Assembly (NCBI RefSeq): GCF_900107435.1
Contig: NZ_FNPZ01000004.1
Span: 248,001 to 312,000, forward strand
Length of the DNA stretch: 64,000 bases
Direction: 5' to 3'
Source: Herbiconiux ginsengi
GTDB lineage: Bacteria; Actinomycetota; Actinomycetes; Actinomycetales; Microbacteriaceae
Below, one piece after another: positions 1 to 7,443 of the stretch; the stretch's first letter is position 1; every line of letters starts with the position of its first letter. The position numbers were made by a program, and so were the translations under genes. The notes under the pieces were generated by a model. That model did no database searches and had not been told where the DNA came from. It was given only the letters and a program-made list of their open reading frames with translations.

Positions 1-663
1 AAGGTGGCCTTCGTGGTGGGCTACGGCGACGTGGGCAAGGGCGCGGCCGAGGCGCTGCGCGGCCAGGGCGCGCGGGTGATCGTGGCCGAGGTCGACCCGA
101 TCTGCGCACTGCAGGCGGCGATGGACGGCTTCCAGGTGGCCCGCATCGACTCCGTGGTCGAGGAGGTCGACATCTGGGTCACCGGCACGGGCAACGTGAA
201 CGTGATCGGGGTCGACGACATCCTGCGCATGAAGCATCTGGCGATCGTGGCGAACGTCGGGCACTTCGACAACGAGATCGACATGGCGGGCCTCGCCCAG
301 CTCGAGGGGGTCGTGAAGGTCGAGATCAAGCCGCAGGTGCACGAGTGGCGCCTGCCGAACGGCCGCAGCGTGCTCGTGCTCTCCGAAGGCCGCCTGATGA
401 ATCTCGGCAACGCCACGGGCCATCCCTCGTTCGTCATGAGCAACTCCTTCACCAACCAGGTGCTCGCGCAGATCGAGTTGTACGCCACGCCCGAGAAGTA
501 CCCGATCGGCGTCTACGTGCTGCCGAAGCACCTCGACGAGAAGGTGGCCCGCCTGCACCTCGACGCCCTCGGGGTCGAGCTCACCACCCTCCGCCCCGAG
601 CAGGCCGCCTACATCGGTGTGCCCGTCGAGGGCCCCTACAAGGTCGACCACTACCGCTACTGA
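1..663 (+). CDS. ahcY: Adenosylhomocysteinase, C-terminal part (cut by window start)
   Basis: S-adenosylhomocysteine hydrolase splits S-adenosylhomocysteine into adenosine and homocysteine in the methyl cycle. Only the last 220 residues are present; the frame is open at base 1. The fragment starts inside the NAD-binding Rossmann domain, whose GYGDVGKG glycine motif is intact, followed by the VTGTGN and VGHFDNEID segments typical of the family. It ends in KVDHYRY, the conserved tail whose Lys and Tyr reach the NAD of the neighbouring subunit. The stop codon is followed by a strong hairpin, and the next gene converges on it. The family assignment is secure; the N-terminal substrate domain lies outside the window. 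Confidence 0.96.
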   Translation, partial: KVAFVVGYGDVGKGAAEALRGQGARVIVAEVDPICALQAAMDGFQVARIDSVVEEVDIWVTGTGNVNVIGVDDILRMKHLAIVANVGHFDNEIDMAGLAQLEGVVKVEIKPQVHEWRLPNGRSVLVLSEGRLMNLGNATGHPSFVMSNSFTNQVLAQIELYATPEKYPIGVYVLPKHLDEKVARLHLDALGVELTTLRPEQAAYIGVPVEGPYKVDHYRY

Positions 664-681
664 TCGCCTACCCTCATCGAT

Positions 682-730
682 CCGTCACTTGGTGCCGCTC
701 TCACGCTCGAATAGCGGCACCAAGTGACGG
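682..730. terminator. Perfect 18-bp hairpin between convergent ahcY and RDD genes
   Basis: The 18 bases at 682-699 (CCGTCACTTGGTGCCGCT) are repeated exactly in inverted form at 713-730, with a 13-base loop. The hairpin lies just after the ahcY stop and before the stop of the opposing RDD gene, so it could end transcription from both sides. There is no T-tract on either strand. The perfect and rather long stem could also be a dispersed palindromic repeat. Confidence 0.6.
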
Positions 731-748
731 GTCGACGAGTGTGAAGGG

Positions 749-1624
749 TCAGCGATCGGGGAAAGCGTTCGGGAGGCCTCGGAGGATGGGGTCGACGCGG
801 GCGAGGCGCTCGCGCTCGAGCATGAGCGCCCGGTACTCGCGGTCGCGGCGGATCGCCGAGACGCCCAGCAGGAACGCATGCGGATGCACGTTCGGCAGGG
901 GTGAGACGAAGGGGGCGGCCTCGCGCGCCAGCTCGTGAGCCAGGCGCTCACGAGTCTGCGGCGTCGTCCGGTCGGCCTGGGTGAGGAACTGCACCACCCG
1001 GCGGGAGAGCCGGTCGGGGAGCTTCGCCACGTCGGCGGTCTGCGCCCACACGGAGAGCTCGGGCGGCACCTGGGCCACGAACGGGATCGGTCGTGGCACC
1101 CGCTCGTGCTGGCTGTAGGTGCCGGCGAGGAGGTCGCCGAGGCGTTTCGACCGCGCGTTCAGCATCGACACGACGAACGCGAGGATGCCGAGCGTCATGT
1201 AGATCTCGACGAATCCGAGCAGGCCGCGGATGACGGAGTGCCGCAGCGAGATCGCGCCGCCGTCGTCGCGCACGATCCGGGCCCCGACGGCGAGCTTGCC
1301 GAGCGAGCGACCGCGCGACGCGACCTCGACGACGATGGGTGCCACCACCAGGAAGGTGACCACGAGAGCCAGCGAGAGCGCCTGACCGAGAGCCGGGTCG
1401 ATGCCCGAGTCGGAGAGCAGGATCGTGACGAAGACATAGAGCGCCACCAGCAGCGCTCCGATGTAGAGCACGAAGTCGATGGCGCCGCTGGCGCTGCGCA
1501 GCAGGAAGCTCGCGGGCCGCACGTCGAGGGCGACGGCCTCGCCGGTGAGCAGCTCGTCGGCCGACGGGCCGGCGACCGCAGCGCTCGTTCGAGTGCTCGA
1601 TTCCACCCCGAACGGCTGCGTCAT
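749..1624 (-). CDS. RDD family membrane protein
   Basis: A 291-residue protein with an RDD domain in its N-terminal half: hydrophobic segments around residues 45-75, 85-110 and 150-175, and the RSLGKLAVGARIVRDD stretch typical of the family. The C-terminal third is soluble and rich in Arg and Glu. RDD proteins are small integral membrane proteins of mostly unknown role. Here it is transcribed away from a SpoIIM-like gene and belongs to the conserved actinobacterial block with DUF58 and MoxR. Two in-frame ATGs occur, at 1633 and 1624. The second is preferred because an ATCTAA on the plus strand (TTAGAT on the coding strand) lies seven bases upstream, fitting a leaderless mRNA. Confidence 0.85.
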   Translation of the reverse strand: MTQPFGVESSTRTSAAVAGPSADELLTGEAVALDVRPASFLLRSASGAIDFVLYIGALLVALYVFVTILLSDSGIDPALGQALSLALVVTFLVVAPIVVEVASRGRSLGKLAVGARIVRDDGGAISLRHSVIRGLLGFVEIYMTLGILAFVVSMLNARSKRLGDLLAGTYSQHERVPRPIPFVAQVPPELSVWAQTADVAKLPDRLSRRVVQFLTQADRTTPQTRERLAHELAREAAPFVSPLPNVHPHAFLLGVSAIRRDREYRALMLERERLARVDPILRGLPNAFPDR

Positions 1625-1644
1625 GAATATCATCTAATCAGATG
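1622..1644. promoter_or_regulatory. Overlapping divergent leaderless promoters
   Basis: Only 17 bases separate the start codons of the RDD gene (1624, minus) and the SpoIIM-like gene (1642, plus). TATCAT at 1628-1633 precedes the plus-strand ATG by eight bases, and TTAGAT (minus strand, 1632-1637) precedes the minus-strand ATG by seven. Both spacings fit -10 elements of leaderless transcripts, and neither gene has a Shine-Dalgarno sequence. The two -10 boxes overlap, so the promoters should compete. Confidence 0.4.
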
Positions 1645-2637
1645 GATCTCGACGCCTACTCCGCCGCCCATCGAGACGAATGGGATCGTCTCGATGAACT
1701 CGGTCGACGGCGCGACTACACCGGGCGCGAAGCCGACGAGCTGATCGAGCGCTATCAGTCCGGATCGACCCAGCTCTCCGCCATCAAGACGGTCGCCGGT
1801 TCCACGGCTCAGGGTGACCGACTCTCGGTCTCGTTGTCGCGGGCGCGCCTGCGTTTCACGGGGGCGGGCACGAACATCCTGCGCCAGCTGCCCGTGTTCT
1901 TCGCCATCCATCTCCCGGCGGCGCTGTACCGCATCCGCTGGCTCACGCTGGCCGTGGCCGTGGCCACGTTCGTCATCGCCGGTCTCTATGCGATCTGGAT
2001 CTCGCAGAACCCCGCAGTGCTCGCCGCCCTCGGTTCGAACGAGGACTTGAAGAAGCTGGCCGAAGAGGATTTCGTCGACTACTACTCCGAGAACCCCGCC
2101 GCGTCGTTCACCGGCCAGGTCTGGACGAACAACGCCTGGATCGCCGCCCAGTGCATCGCGTTCGGAATCCTCGGCGTGTTCGTGCCCTCGGTGATCTTCC
2201 AGAACGCGCAGAACCTCGGCATCAACGCGGCCGTGATGTTCGAGTTCGGGCACGGTGACGTGTTCTTCCTCTACATCCTCCCGCACGGCCTGCTCGAGCT
2301 CACCGCCATCTTCGTGGCCGCCGCGGCGGGCCTGCGCATCTTCTGGGCCTGGGTGGCCCCGGGCGCGAAGACCCGCGGTCAGTCGCTGGCCGAGAACGGG
2401 CGCTCCCTGTTCACGGTCGCGATCGGTCTCGTGTTCGTGCTGCTCGTCTCCGGCGTCATCGAGGGCTTCGTGACCCCGGCCCCCTGGCCCTGGCCCGTGA
2501 AGATCGGCATCGGCGCCCTGGCGCTCGGAGCCTTCCTCTTCTACATGCTCTACCTCGGCCGTCGCGTAGCGCAGGCAGGCCACACGGGCGACCTGGAGGA
2601 GTTCGAGGCCGGCGCCACCCAACTGGTCGCCGGCTAG
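1642..2637 (+). CDS. Stage II sporulation protein M-like membrane protein (SpoIIM/DUF95 family)
   Basis: A 331-residue integral membrane protein. After a hydrophilic, helix-rich N-terminus (residues 1-85) there are several membrane segments, at about 93-115, 170-190, 210-250 and 265-305. The overall pattern and the NLGINAAVMFEFGHGDVFF region match the SpoIIM/DUF95 family. Non-sporulating actinobacteria carry such proteins beside RDD, DUF58 and MoxR genes, as here; their role is unknown and the family name should not be read as sporulation. The ATG is probably the first base of a leaderless mRNA. The gene is followed by a repeat-bearing intergenic region. Confidence 0.85.
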   Translation: MDLDAYSAAHRDEWDRLDELGRRRDYTGREADELIERYQSGSTQLSAIKTVAGSTAQGDRLSVSLSRARLRFTGAGTNILRQLPVFFAIHLPAALYRIRWLTLAVAVATFVIAGLYAIWISQNPAVLAALGSNEDLKKLAEEDFVDYYSENPAASFTGQVWTNNAWIAAQCIAFGILGVFVPSVIFQNAQNLGINAAVMFEFGHGDVFFLYILPHGLLELTAIFVAAAAGLRIFWAWVAPGAKTRGQSLAENGRSLFTVAIGLVFVLLVSGVIEGFVTPAPWPWPVKIGIGALALGAFLFYMLYLGRRVAQAGHTGDLEEFEAGATQLVAG

Positions 2638-2685
2638 TTGTGCTAGTTGCCTCGGGCGCCGGGCTGCGCTCGGCGTCCTCGGGCG

Positions 2686-2794
2686 GCGCCGGTCCTTGCC
2701 CGGCGCCGCGCGACACGTTCGCGGGCGGTCGGAGGGCCCGGCCTGCGGTCGGACCCTCCGGCCACCCGCTCACCCTGGGTCGTCGAGTACGGCC
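2686..2794 (+). repeat. Intergenic repeat, copy 1 (inverted relative to 4270-4357)
   Basis: This stretch shares several blocks with the reverse complement of 4270-4357. They are a GCGCCGGTCC/TGCCCGGCGC block, a GTTCGCG/GCGGTCG block, and a 24-base block containing CTCACCCTGGGTCGTCGAG, which is identical in both. Copy 1 carries about 16 extra bases between the last two blocks. It lies in the 192 bases between the SpoIIM-like gene and the end of the DUF58 gene, where I see no coding sequence. Confidence 0.6.
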
Positions 2795-2829
2795 TGTTGC
2801 GTTTCAGTCGCGGTGGACGTTCTTGGGAG

Positions 2830-4137
2830 TCAGAGTCGCCCGGCAGCTTTCAACGCGATGTACCGGTCGGCCAACGCCGGCGGCAGATCCGCAGGCGCCC
2901 CGGTCACCACATCCGCCCCGAAGCGCTTCAGCACCGTCGTGACCCGGGCCACGTCGAGCAGTGCCCGCTCGGCGGCGGCGGCGCGGTAGACCTCCTGGCG
3001 GTCGCCGCGCTCGCGAACACCGGCCGCGACATCCGGATCGGTGACCGAGGTCACCACCACCATGTGGTTGCGCGTGAGCTGCGGCACGATCGCCATCAGC
3101 TCCCGCGAGATGCCGGGCGCGTCGATGGCCGTCGCGAGCACCACCAGCGAGCGTTGCGTGGTGACCTGGCGCACCAGACCGGGCACGGCTGTCCAGTCCA
3201 TCTCGATCAGGTCGGGCTCGATCGGCGCCATCACGTCGACCATGCGTGAGAGCAGTTCCGGTCCGGATGCGCCGTGCACCCGCCCGCGCAGCCGCCGGTC
3301 GTAGAGGATCAGATCGACCCGGTCGCCCGCCCGCGTCGCGAGGGCGGCGAGCAGCAGAGCGCTCTCGAACGCGGTGTCGATGCGCGGTTCGTCGTCGATG
3401 CGCGCGGCCTGGGTGCGCCCGGTGTCGATCACGATCACGACCCTCCGGTCGCGCTCGGGTCGCCAGGTGCGCACCATGACGTCGCTGTGTCGCGCAGTCG
3501 CCCGCCAGTCGATCGAGCGCACGTCGTCGCCGCGCACGTACTCGCGCAGGCTGTCGAACTCGGTCCCCTGGCCCCGGATCATCACGCTGGCGCGCCCGTC
3601 GAGCTCGCGCAGCCGTGCGAGCCGCGAGGGCAGGTGCTTGCGGGCGTTGAACGGGGGGAGCACACGGATGCGCCCCTCCGCTCGCAGGGTCGCCTGCCGG
3701 GCGGCGAGGCCGAGCGGCCCGAAGGAACGGATGGTGACCCGTTCGGTGCGCCGCTCACCGCGTCGGAACGGGGTGAGGGCGATGGCGACGGCCCGTCGTT
3801 CGCCACGCGGGATGGTCACCCGGGCGCGCGCGGTGGCCGGCCCCGCGGAGGGCTGCCACGCGTCGCGCACGACGCCCCGCAGCATCCGTGACCCGGTGTT
3901 GGTGAGGTAGAGCGTGCTCGTCACGGTCTCGCCGAGCCGCACGCGCGCCGGCAGCGCCCGCTCGAGTGCCACCCGCCGGGGCGAGGCCGCCGCGACGAGG
4001 TCGATCGCTACCAGCAGCACCACGAACCCGATCCACCCGAGCAGCGCCTGATAGGCAGCATCGTAGATCACGCTGATCAGCACCACCGGCGCGACCCCGA
4101 GTGCGAGCAGCGCCACCAACCGCCCCGACACGCTCAC
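2830..4137 (-). CDS. DUF58 domain-containing protein
   Basis: About 435 residues. Two N-terminal membrane helices are followed by a beta-rich domain (roughly 50-180) and then the DUF58 core, seen as RGDDVRSIDWRATARHSD followed by a von Willebrand A-like fold with VVIVIDTGRT. DUF58 proteins are regularly encoded next to MoxR ATPases, which are thought to act on them as chaperone-like partners; here moxR lies directly upstream on the same strand. A TTG at 4152 would add five residues, and the GTG at 4137 is a more usual start; neither has a clear ribosome binding site. The gene is flanked by inverted copies of an intergenic repeat, which also separates it from moxR. Confidence 0.85.
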   Translation of the reverse strand: MSVSGRLVALLALGVAPVVLISVIYDAAYQALLGWIGFVVLLVAIDLVAAASPRRVALERALPARVRLGETVTSTLYLTNTGSRMLRGVVRDAWQPSAGPATARARVTIPRGERRAVAIALTPFRRGERRTERVTIRSFGPLGLAARQATLRAEGRIRVLPPFNARKHLPSRLARLRELDGRASVMIRGQGTEFDSLREYVRGDDVRSIDWRATARHSDVMVRTWRPERDRRVVIVIDTGRTQAARIDDEPRIDTAFESALLLAALATRAGDRVDLILYDRRLRGRVHGASGPELLSRMVDVMAPIEPDLIEMDWTAVPGLVRQVTTQRSLVVLATAIDAPGISRELMAIVPQLTRNHMVVVTSVTDPDVAAGVRERGDRQEVYRAAAAERALLDVARVTTVLKRFGADVVTGAPADLPPALADRYIALKAAGRL

Positions 4138-4269
4138 GCCCGCACCCCGCAACGGATATCACGCCGGACTTCTCCGAACGAGCCGGCCCGCGCCGCCCTG
4201 GAGGCCCGGGGTGCATGACTCGTTTGGAATTCTCCGCCCAGTACCGCCCGGTGAGGCACCGAAGTTCCG

Positions 4270-4357
4270 GGCCGTGCTCGACGACCCAGGGTGAGCGAAC
4301 GGCCGCGTGAGCGACCGCACGCGAACAGGTCGCCTCGCGCCGGGCAGGGACCGGCGC
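4270..4357 (-). repeat. Intergenic repeat, copy 2
   Basis: Read on the minus strand, this segment matches 2686-2794 in several blocks. The pair therefore forms a long imperfect inverted repeat around the DUF58 gene. Both copies are intergenic. The 292 bases between the DUF58 start and the moxR stop contain only this repeat and the hairpin at 4361-4399; no gene is visible. Confidence 0.6.
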
Positions 4358-4360
4358 GAC

Positions 4361-4399
4361 CGCCGGAGGCCCCTCGCCGAAGGCGAGAGGTCTCCGGCG
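4361..4399 (-). terminator. Strong hairpin downstream of moxR
   Basis: CGCCGGAG (4361-4368) pairs with CTCCGGCG (4392-4399), and inside it CTCGCC (4373-4378) pairs with GGCGAG (4382-4387) around a GAA loop. This nearly continuous GC-rich stem lies 31 bases beyond the moxR stop on the coding strand. There is no U-tract, so it may attenuate or stabilise the mRNA between moxR and DUF58 rather than stop transcription fully. Confidence 0.5.
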
Positions 4400-4429
4400 C
4401 AGCTAGAAGCAGCATCCTCACCCCACCAA

Positions 4430-5443
4430 TCAGATCGGTACTCGAACTTGGGTCAGGATGCTCCGCAGGATCGCGTCGACCGACACGCCCTCGAGCTCCG
4501 CCTCCGGCCGGAGCTGGATGCGGTGCCGCAGCACCGGAAGAACCATCGCCTGCACGTGGTCGGGCGTCACCCCGGAGTAGCCGTTGAGCCACGCCCAGGC
4601 CTTCGACGCGGCCAGCAGCGCGGTGCTTCCGCGCGGGCTCACGCCGAGCTTCACCGACGGGCTCTGCCGGGTGGCCCGGGCGAGGTCGACGATGTAGGCG
4701 AGCACGTCGGGTGACGCCTGCACGCCGGTGACCGCGTTCTGCGCGAAAGTGAGCATGCGCGCGTCGAGCACGGGGGTGACGCCGGCGGCCACGAGGTCGC
4801 GCGGGTTGAAGCCGTTCGCGTGGCGGGTGAGCACCGCCACCTCGGTCTCGCGCTCCGGCAGGTCGAGCACGAGCTTCACCAGGAAGCGGTCGAGCTGCGC
4901 CTCGGGCAGCGTATAGGTGCCCTCGTATTCGATCGGGTTCTGCGTCGCCGCCACGAGGAACGGATCGGGCAGCTTGCGGGTCACGCCGTCGGCGCTCACC
5001 TGGCGCTCCTCCATCGCCTCCAGCAGCGCGGACTGCGTCTTCGGGGGCGTGCGGTTGATCTCGTCGGCGAGCAGGATGTTCGTGAACACCGGCCCCTGGC
5101 GGAACGAGAACTCGCCCGCCTTCGCGTCGTAGATCAGCGAGCCGGTGACGTCGCCGGGCATCAGGTCGGGCGTGAACTGCACCCGCTTGGTGTCGAGGCT
5201 CAGCGCTTGACTGAGGCTGCGCACGAGCAGCGTCTTCGCCACACCGGGCACGCCCTCGAGCAGCACATGGCCCCGGGCGAGCAGCGCGATGATGAGGCCG
5301 GTGACCGCGCCGTCCTGACCCACCACCGCCTTGCCCACTTCGGCGCGCACGCGCGCGAGGGCCTGGCGCAGCTCGTCGGCGGTGGGCGTCGGGGCGGGAT
5401 CGGGGGAGTCGGGGGAGCCTGCAGGCTGCGGCTGGTCGGTCAT
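4430..5443 (-). CDS. MoxR family AAA+ ATPase
   Basis: A 337-residue AAA+ ATPase of the MoxR/RavA group. The Walker A motif is seen in EGVPGVAKT (about residues 59-67), Walker B in LLADEINR, and sensor 1 in VAATQNPIEYEGTYTLPEAQ. The small C-terminal lid domain contains VSPRGSTALLAASKAWA. MoxR ATPases are thought to help mature or activate vWA-type partners such as the DUF58 protein encoded downstream. An AGAGGAA sequence nine bases before the ATG supports the start. The upstream DUF4350 gene is separated by 78 bases, so the two are probably cotranscribed. Confidence 0.93.
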   Translation of the reverse strand: MTDQPQPAGSPDSPDPAPTPTADELRQALARVRAEVGKAVVGQDGAVTGLIIALLARGHVLLEGVPGVAKTLLVRSLSQALSLDTKRVQFTPDLMPGDVTGSLIYDAKAGEFSFRQGPVFTNILLADEINRTPPKTQSALLEAMEERQVSADGVTRKLPDPFLVAATQNPIEYEGTYTLPEAQLDRFLVKLVLDLPERETEVAVLTRHANGFNPRDLVAAGVTPVLDARMLTFAQNAVTGVQASPDVLAYIVDLARATRQSPSVKLGVSPRGSTALLAASKAWAWLNGYSGVTPDHVQAMVLPVLRHRIQLRPEAELEGVSVDAILRSILTQVRVPI

Positions 5444-5521
5444 CCGGTGTTCCTCTTCTGTTCGGAGCTTCTGGTCGGATCGGTCACGGCGGTGATGGTC
5501 GGTATCGGTGTCGGCTCGCGG

Positions 5522-6766
5522 TCAGCGCAGGTTCGTCGCGCGATGCACGTCTTGCTCGAGCACGAGGAGGCGGTCGGAGAGCGCGAGCAGCTCGCCCTCG
5601 CTCCGGGGCAGGGCGCCCACCAGGGTGTCGTGCACCTCGTCGACGGTGCGGCCGGTGACCGCGGCCACCGCGCGGCTCACTTCGACGACGGTCGCATGAC
5701 GCGGCAGCGCGAGCAGCACGGTGAGTCGGGCGAGGGTGCCGATCCGCAGCGCGTCGAGCGCCCGGGCATATGCTCCCTGCTTGGCGTAGAGCCGGGCGCG
5801 CCCTTCCATGGTCTCGCTCGCGCGCACGGTGACGGGCAGGTTCTCCACCACGACCGCGCCGAAGCGCCGTCCGCGCCAGACGCCGGCCGCCACGGTGACG
5901 AGCACGAGCAACAGGATGACCGGGGTCACCCAGCCGGGAGTGAGCTCACCGACGGTGGGCGCTGCGTCGTCGCCCGCGAGGTCGTCGGGGCCGGGCATGT
6001 ACCAGACGAGGGTGTGGTGCGCCCCGAGGAGGCCGAGCACCAGCGCCGCGTTGCCCTCCTCGGCGACGTGCTCGTTGGTGAGCGCGTCGCCGGCACCCAG
6101 CACGGTGACGGTCGAGGAGTCGCCGCGGTTCACCCTCGGTTCCTGCACCACCGCGTACGCGTCGTCGTAGGAGCGGAAACACGCCGTGGTCGCGTCGTCC
6201 TCCCCCTCAAGCACCCGGTAGGTCCACGAGGGCTGCGAGATGGTGCCGGCGCGCTGAGCGGCCGGGATGGCGCATCCGGTGCCCGCCGCCACCGAATCCG
6301 CCTGCTCGGCCGCGCCGGCGTTCGCGACGCCGGGTGCCAGCGCGTCGAGCTCATCGGTGCCGGGTTCCACCAGCACCAGGTCGGTGCCGAGGCCGGCCAC
6401 GGCGTCGAGCCTCTCGGCGTCGAGGAAGCCGTAGGGGTCGGTGAACAGCACGGTCGAGTCGTCGCCCGCAGCCGCTCGCGCCTCGGCGAAACTCCCGGCG
6501 GCCACCACGTCGACGCCCTGGCCGCGGAGCACCTCGGCCACCGCTCGGCTGCCCGAGGGCCCGGCGTTGCCGATGGAGTAGCGGTCGACATCCGGTGTGC
6601 CGGATGCAGTGAGCAGCACCGTGGCGATCGCGACCAGCATTGCGACGATCGGCACCACGATCCAGAACAGCCGACGGCGGAACGTCGTGCGCAAGCGGGG
6701 CGTCTCGACCCGTGCGTCGGTGGCCCCGGTCGCGGCGGCCGGTTCGACCGGGGGAGCGGCGGTCAT
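5522..6766 (-). CDS. DUF4350 domain-containing membrane protein
   Basis: A 414-residue protein with a short basic cytoplasmic N-terminus, one membrane helix at about 33-55, an extracellular domain (DUF4350, about 60-260), a second helix near 270-290 and a cytoplasmic tail. The DUF4350 fold resembles a glutamine-amidotransferase-like Rossmann domain; no catalytic role is established. Its start codon overlaps the stop of the upstream DUF4129 gene (ATGA), so the two are translationally coupled. It belongs to the module DUF4129-DUF4350-MoxR-DUF58 found in many actinobacteria and suspected to act at the cell envelope. Confidence 0.82.
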   Translation of the reverse strand: MTAAPPVEPAAATGATDARVETPRLRTTFRRRLFWIVVPIVAMLVAIATVLLTASGTPDVDRYSIGNAGPSGSRAVAEVLRGQGVDVVAAGSFAEARAAAGDDSTVLFTDPYGFLDAERLDAVAGLGTDLVLVEPGTDELDALAPGVANAGAAEQADSVAAGTGCAIPAAQRAGTISQPSWTYRVLEGEDDATTACFRSYDDAYAVVQEPRVNRGDSSTVTVLGAGDALTNEHVAEEGNAALVLGLLGAHHTLVWYMPGPDDLAGDDAAPTVGELTPGWVTPVILLLVLVTVAAGVWRGRRFGAVVVENLPVTVRASETMEGRARLYAKQGAYARALDALRIGTLARLTVLLALPRHATVVEVSRAVAAVTGRTVDEVHDTLVGALPRSEGELLALSDRLLVLEQDVHRATNLR

Positions 6767-7443
6767 CGCACGACCACGCTCTCGATGCGTTCGAGCACCT
6801 CGGGTCGTTCGGACTGCATCCGCCGGTCGAGGCCGGTCACGCGGTCGAAGCCCGCGCGCGTGCCCGGTTCGTCGAGGTAACGGACGCCGTCGAAGAGGCG
6901 TGCGCAGGCGGCGAGCTCGTCGCGGTGGGCGGGGAAGGAGGCGCCGGCGCGCGCGGCGAAGTCATGGGCGGTGGTGCCGGGCGAGGTCGTGACGATGGTG
7001 CGCTCGGCGAGTTGGCGGGCCAGGGCCCGGAAGGCCTCCTGGATGGCCGTGCCGAAGTCGCCCTGATCGGCGGCACGGGCAGCGGAGGCGCGCAGCTCGG
7101 CGGCTGAACGGGTGTCGTCGGTGCCGAACAGGGCTCCCGTCTTCACCTGACTGCGTCGGTTCAGCCGTGGCCGGCCGAACACCAGGAACGCCACCACGAG
7201 CAGAGCCACCACGGCGATCACGATGGCGAGCGGCACGAGACCGCCGAAGCCGGAGCCGTCGGGCACCCGCAGGGAGCTCAGCCATTCGCCGAAGCTCTGC
7301 GAGAGCTGATCGAACCAGGTCGGCCGCGCGGCCTCGTACGGTGGCTTGGCGAGCTCGTCGAGCACCCACTGGCGCGCCTGATCGGCGTCGGGATCGACCG
7401 GGATGTCGGTCACGAGCGCGGCCGGGGCGGAGATCACGATCAT
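6763..7443 (-). CDS. DUF4129 domain-containing protein
   Basis: A 226-residue protein with one membrane helix (about residues 76-98) and a C-terminal cytoplasmic DUF4129 domain (about 120-215) with the pattern AIQEAFRALARQLAERTIV and RLFDGVRYLDEPGTRAGF. In other proteins this domain sits at the end of transglutaminase-like proteins; here it stands alone. The frame is open much further upstream, but the real start is the ATG at 7443, which overlaps the stop of the upstream gene by ATGA. The downstream DUF4350 gene is coupled in the same way. Function unknown; probably part of the envelope module with MoxR. Confidence 0.82.
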   Translation of the reverse strand: MIVISAPAALVTDIPVDPDADQARQWVLDELAKPPYEAARPTWFDQLSQSFGEWLSSLRVPDGSGFGGLVPLAIVIAVVALLVVAFLVFGRPRLNRRSQVKTGALFGTDDTRSAAELRASAARAADQGDFGTAIQEAFRALARQLAERTIVTTSPGTTAHDFAARAGASFPAHRDELAACARLFDGVRYLDEPGTRAGFDRVTGLDRRMQSERPEVLERIESVVVR

